Positions 21,930-23,448 of a DNA stretch of 23,448 nucleotides are shown here, in pieces (position 1 is the first letter of the stretch; the number at the start of each line of letters is the position of its first letter). The DNA lies in IMG/VR virus record IMGVR_UViG_3300014501_000077, positions 1-23,448 of that record; one strand, 5' to 3'. The stretch is from a virus. The position numbers and the translations under genes are program-made. Below the pieces are notes generated by a model. It saw nothing but the letters and a program-made list of their open reading frames with translations. It made no database searches and was not told the origin of the DNA.

Positions 21930-23448
21930 TTAGAAAATTGCTGAATTGTAAACAGTCCACCCCACTAGTTGCATCGCTACGGCTTGACTGGAAGTGAGCG
22001 AATCAACAAAGTAACCTATGTTTGTCGGGGTGATGAAATTAGTGTGAGTCTCAGTTCCGGCCACATACCACGAACCGGGGGCCGCCGTCGTTCCGGGGAT
22101 TCCATCCCGGCTTACCGCGAAGGCCTTATTTGTTCCATCGTCCCGAACCCCCACACAGATTGGTTGATTATTGGCGTAAAGACCGCCGTTTCCGGCACTC
22201 CCGTTCCAATTCACCCAGTGAGACACCGTATCGGCTCCCGCTAGATTAAAGGCGTTCTGGCGCTCAGCAAATAGCGAATAGCTGCTTCCAATGCTTGAAA
22301 AGAACACAAACTCGGTGCTCGCTCCCGTCGTTGTACCGTTAGACCAGAACAGTCCCGCCGCGCCGATCTGCGCCGATCCTGTTAGCGGCACGGGCGCGTA
22401 GTCAACCACGAAACAACCGACCACCGTATAGGGAGTGGACGGAACGCTCGCAATTTGCCCCTGTGGATTCGATCCGCTGTTAGTAGTGCTTTTTAGCACC
22501 AATGCGCCGCCAACCTGCGTGAGCGTGGCCGACGTTTGGTTGATCCAACTCGTGTTGGATGTGAGAGGAAATGTGAGGTTTGAGAGTCCGCTCCAGGACC
22601 AGTACCAGGAACTTCCGTTGCAAAGCCCCTGATAGGCAGAATCCGTTCCCCAATAAATCAGACCGTTATTACCAGAATTGCAAGTAGGCGCTGATGTGCC
22701 ACCGGCCCCAATACTACCCCTAGAGTTAGTGGGTCCACTTCCACTGGGTGATGTTTGGGGATTTTCAAGCTCGAAGTTTGTGCCGTCATATTTAACCGTG
22801 GCAATTGCGGTAGTAAGAATGTCATTCGCATTGAGCGCCCCTCCGGCCCTTACGATAGTAGTTACCCCCAAGCCATTTACTGCAAGAGTGGGGGTGGTGG
22901 TGGTATTCGCGTTTGTCGGCAACCAGGAAACCGTTAGCCCTACCGTATAACTCGTAATGGCAGGGGATAGCGTCACGGTCTGCGCATTCGCTGAACCCCC
23001 ACCCGTTCCGAATCCCACCGCATTGATGTTGGTCTGCGTAGCGGCAGCGGAGCATCCCGCAGCTATCGTAGCAGGGATCTGCCCAGCCGTCAGCCCAGTA
23101 CAGTTAGAGGAAACAGGAGCGCCCGGTAAGTACGATCCAAGGTTTGTATCGTAACTTAGCGGTATACTCGTAACGTAGTTGGCCCCATTGGAGGCAGGTT
23201 GCGGCCCAGGAGACCCTAAGAGGCTAACTGGACCAGACCAAGTGATAGGGTTTAATGTAGGAGTAGCATTTTTTATATTTACTAAGATTGTCGCGCTGGC
23301 ACCTCCCGTTGGGGTTGGAAGCGCGATAGTAGCCGCCGCGTTCACGGTTATATCAAAGCAGTTATACGGTGCCCCCCAAGTGATTGTAAACGTAGTGCTG
23401 ATTTCATTAACAACTTGACATGCTCCCGCGCCGAAGCCACCGCCGCCA
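21930..23448 (-). CDS. Phage fibre protein, N-terminus cut by right edge
   Basis: The frame is open from the right edge (GGGGFGAGACQVVNEISTTF) through the GTG at 23345, so the true start lies outside the window and at least 505 residues are present. The central part (YTVGLTVSWLPTNANTTTTP, TLAVNGLGVTTIVRAGGALN) is the beta-repeat often seen in tail fibres. The C-terminal half (about 210 aa, from PLTSNTSWINQTSATLTQVG) resembles a carbohydrate-binding or jelly-roll domain of receptor-binding proteins. It stops 4 nt before the next gene. Host adhesion is likely. Confidence 0.65.
   Translation of the reverse strand, partial: GGGGFGAGACQVVNEISTTFTITWGAPYNCFDITVNAAATIALPTPTGGASATILVNIKNATPTLNPITWSGPVSLLGSPGPQPASNGANYVTSIPLSYDTNLGSYLPGAPVSSNCTGLTAGQIPATIAAGCSAAATQTNINAVGFGTGGGSANAQTVTLSPAITSYTVGLTVSWLPTNANTTTTPTLAVNGLGVTTIVRAGGALNANDILTTAIATVKYDGTNFELENPQTSPSGSGPTNSRGSIGAGGTSAPTCNSGNNGLIYWGTDSAYQGLCNGSSWYWSWSGLSNLTFPLTSNTSWINQTSATLTQVGGALVLKSTTNSGSNPQGQIASVPSTPYTVVGCFVVDYAPVPLTGSAQIGAAGLFWSNGTTTGASTEFVFFSSIGSSYSLFAERQNAFNLAGADTVSHWVNWNGSAGNGGLYANNQPICVGVRDDGTNKAFAVSRDGIPGTTAAPGSWYVAGTETHTNFITPTNIGYFVDSLTSSQAVAMQLVGWTVYNSAIF

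Noticed and set aside
1-23448. tRNA genes, CRISPR arrays, integrase or attachment sites
   Set aside because: None could be recognised by eye on either strand; a tRNA or integrase search was not possible here.

Overview
The window is part of a tailed bacteriophage (or prophage) genome. It carries a head and packaging module (large terminase with an intein, portal, scaffold-like protein, HK97-type major capsid protein), and a distal block of repetitive fibre-like and exported proteins. Nearly all genes lie on the minus strand, so transcription runs from high to low coordinates. I saw no tRNA, rRNA, CRISPR array, integrase or replication gene. The host is not certain. A PEP-CTERM sorting tail of the PEPGTW type and a twin-arginine signal point to a Gram-negative host with an exosortase, and Acidobacteriota (Bryobacter/Solibacter-like) is a reasonable guess, by inference only.

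Layout in the direction of minus-strand transcription: a fibre protein cut by the right edge (23448-21930); a very large secreted protein (21925-18230); two small ORFs, then an L,D-transpeptidase-like (DUF2778/Tlde1-like) enzyme and a papain-fold-like peptidase (17624-16162); a secreted protein with a C-terminal coiled coil and its own promoter (16097-15198); a block of unrecognised proteins including a one-pass membrane protein (15173-12020); a 53-aa basic protein, the likely small terminase subunit and the intein-containing large terminase (12053-8139); a regulator-like gene, a Tat-exported protein, a zinc-ribbon protein and the portal (7681-4372); a cluster of tiny basic peptides and small structural genes (3537-2617); scaffold-like protein (2576-1632); capsid (1584-496); and a possible capsid extension plus a protein cut by the left edge.

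Plus-strand genes are small and scattered: a tandem pair of HTH-like genes (3695-4176), a CxxC/H mini-protein plus a 50-aa protein (7807-8164), a ribbon-helix-helix regulator (13505-13738) and a PEP-CTERM exported protein (17707-18255). The first gene at each of the first three sites has a promoter-like sequence whose -10 ends exactly 6 nt before the start codon, which suggests leaderless mRNAs. Candidate shared control sequences (a 25-bp promoter module and an 18-bp dyad) occur at several of these sites.

The most unusual items are: a 191-bp transposable element with 15-bp terminal inverted repeats and an 8-bp target duplication, holding a TnpB N-terminal fragment and inserted exactly where two convergent stop codons overlapped; two micropeptides of 16 and 14 residues that are mostly Arg/Lys; and a ten-residue C-terminal tail shared by two otherwise different proteins although 8 of its 10 codons differ.
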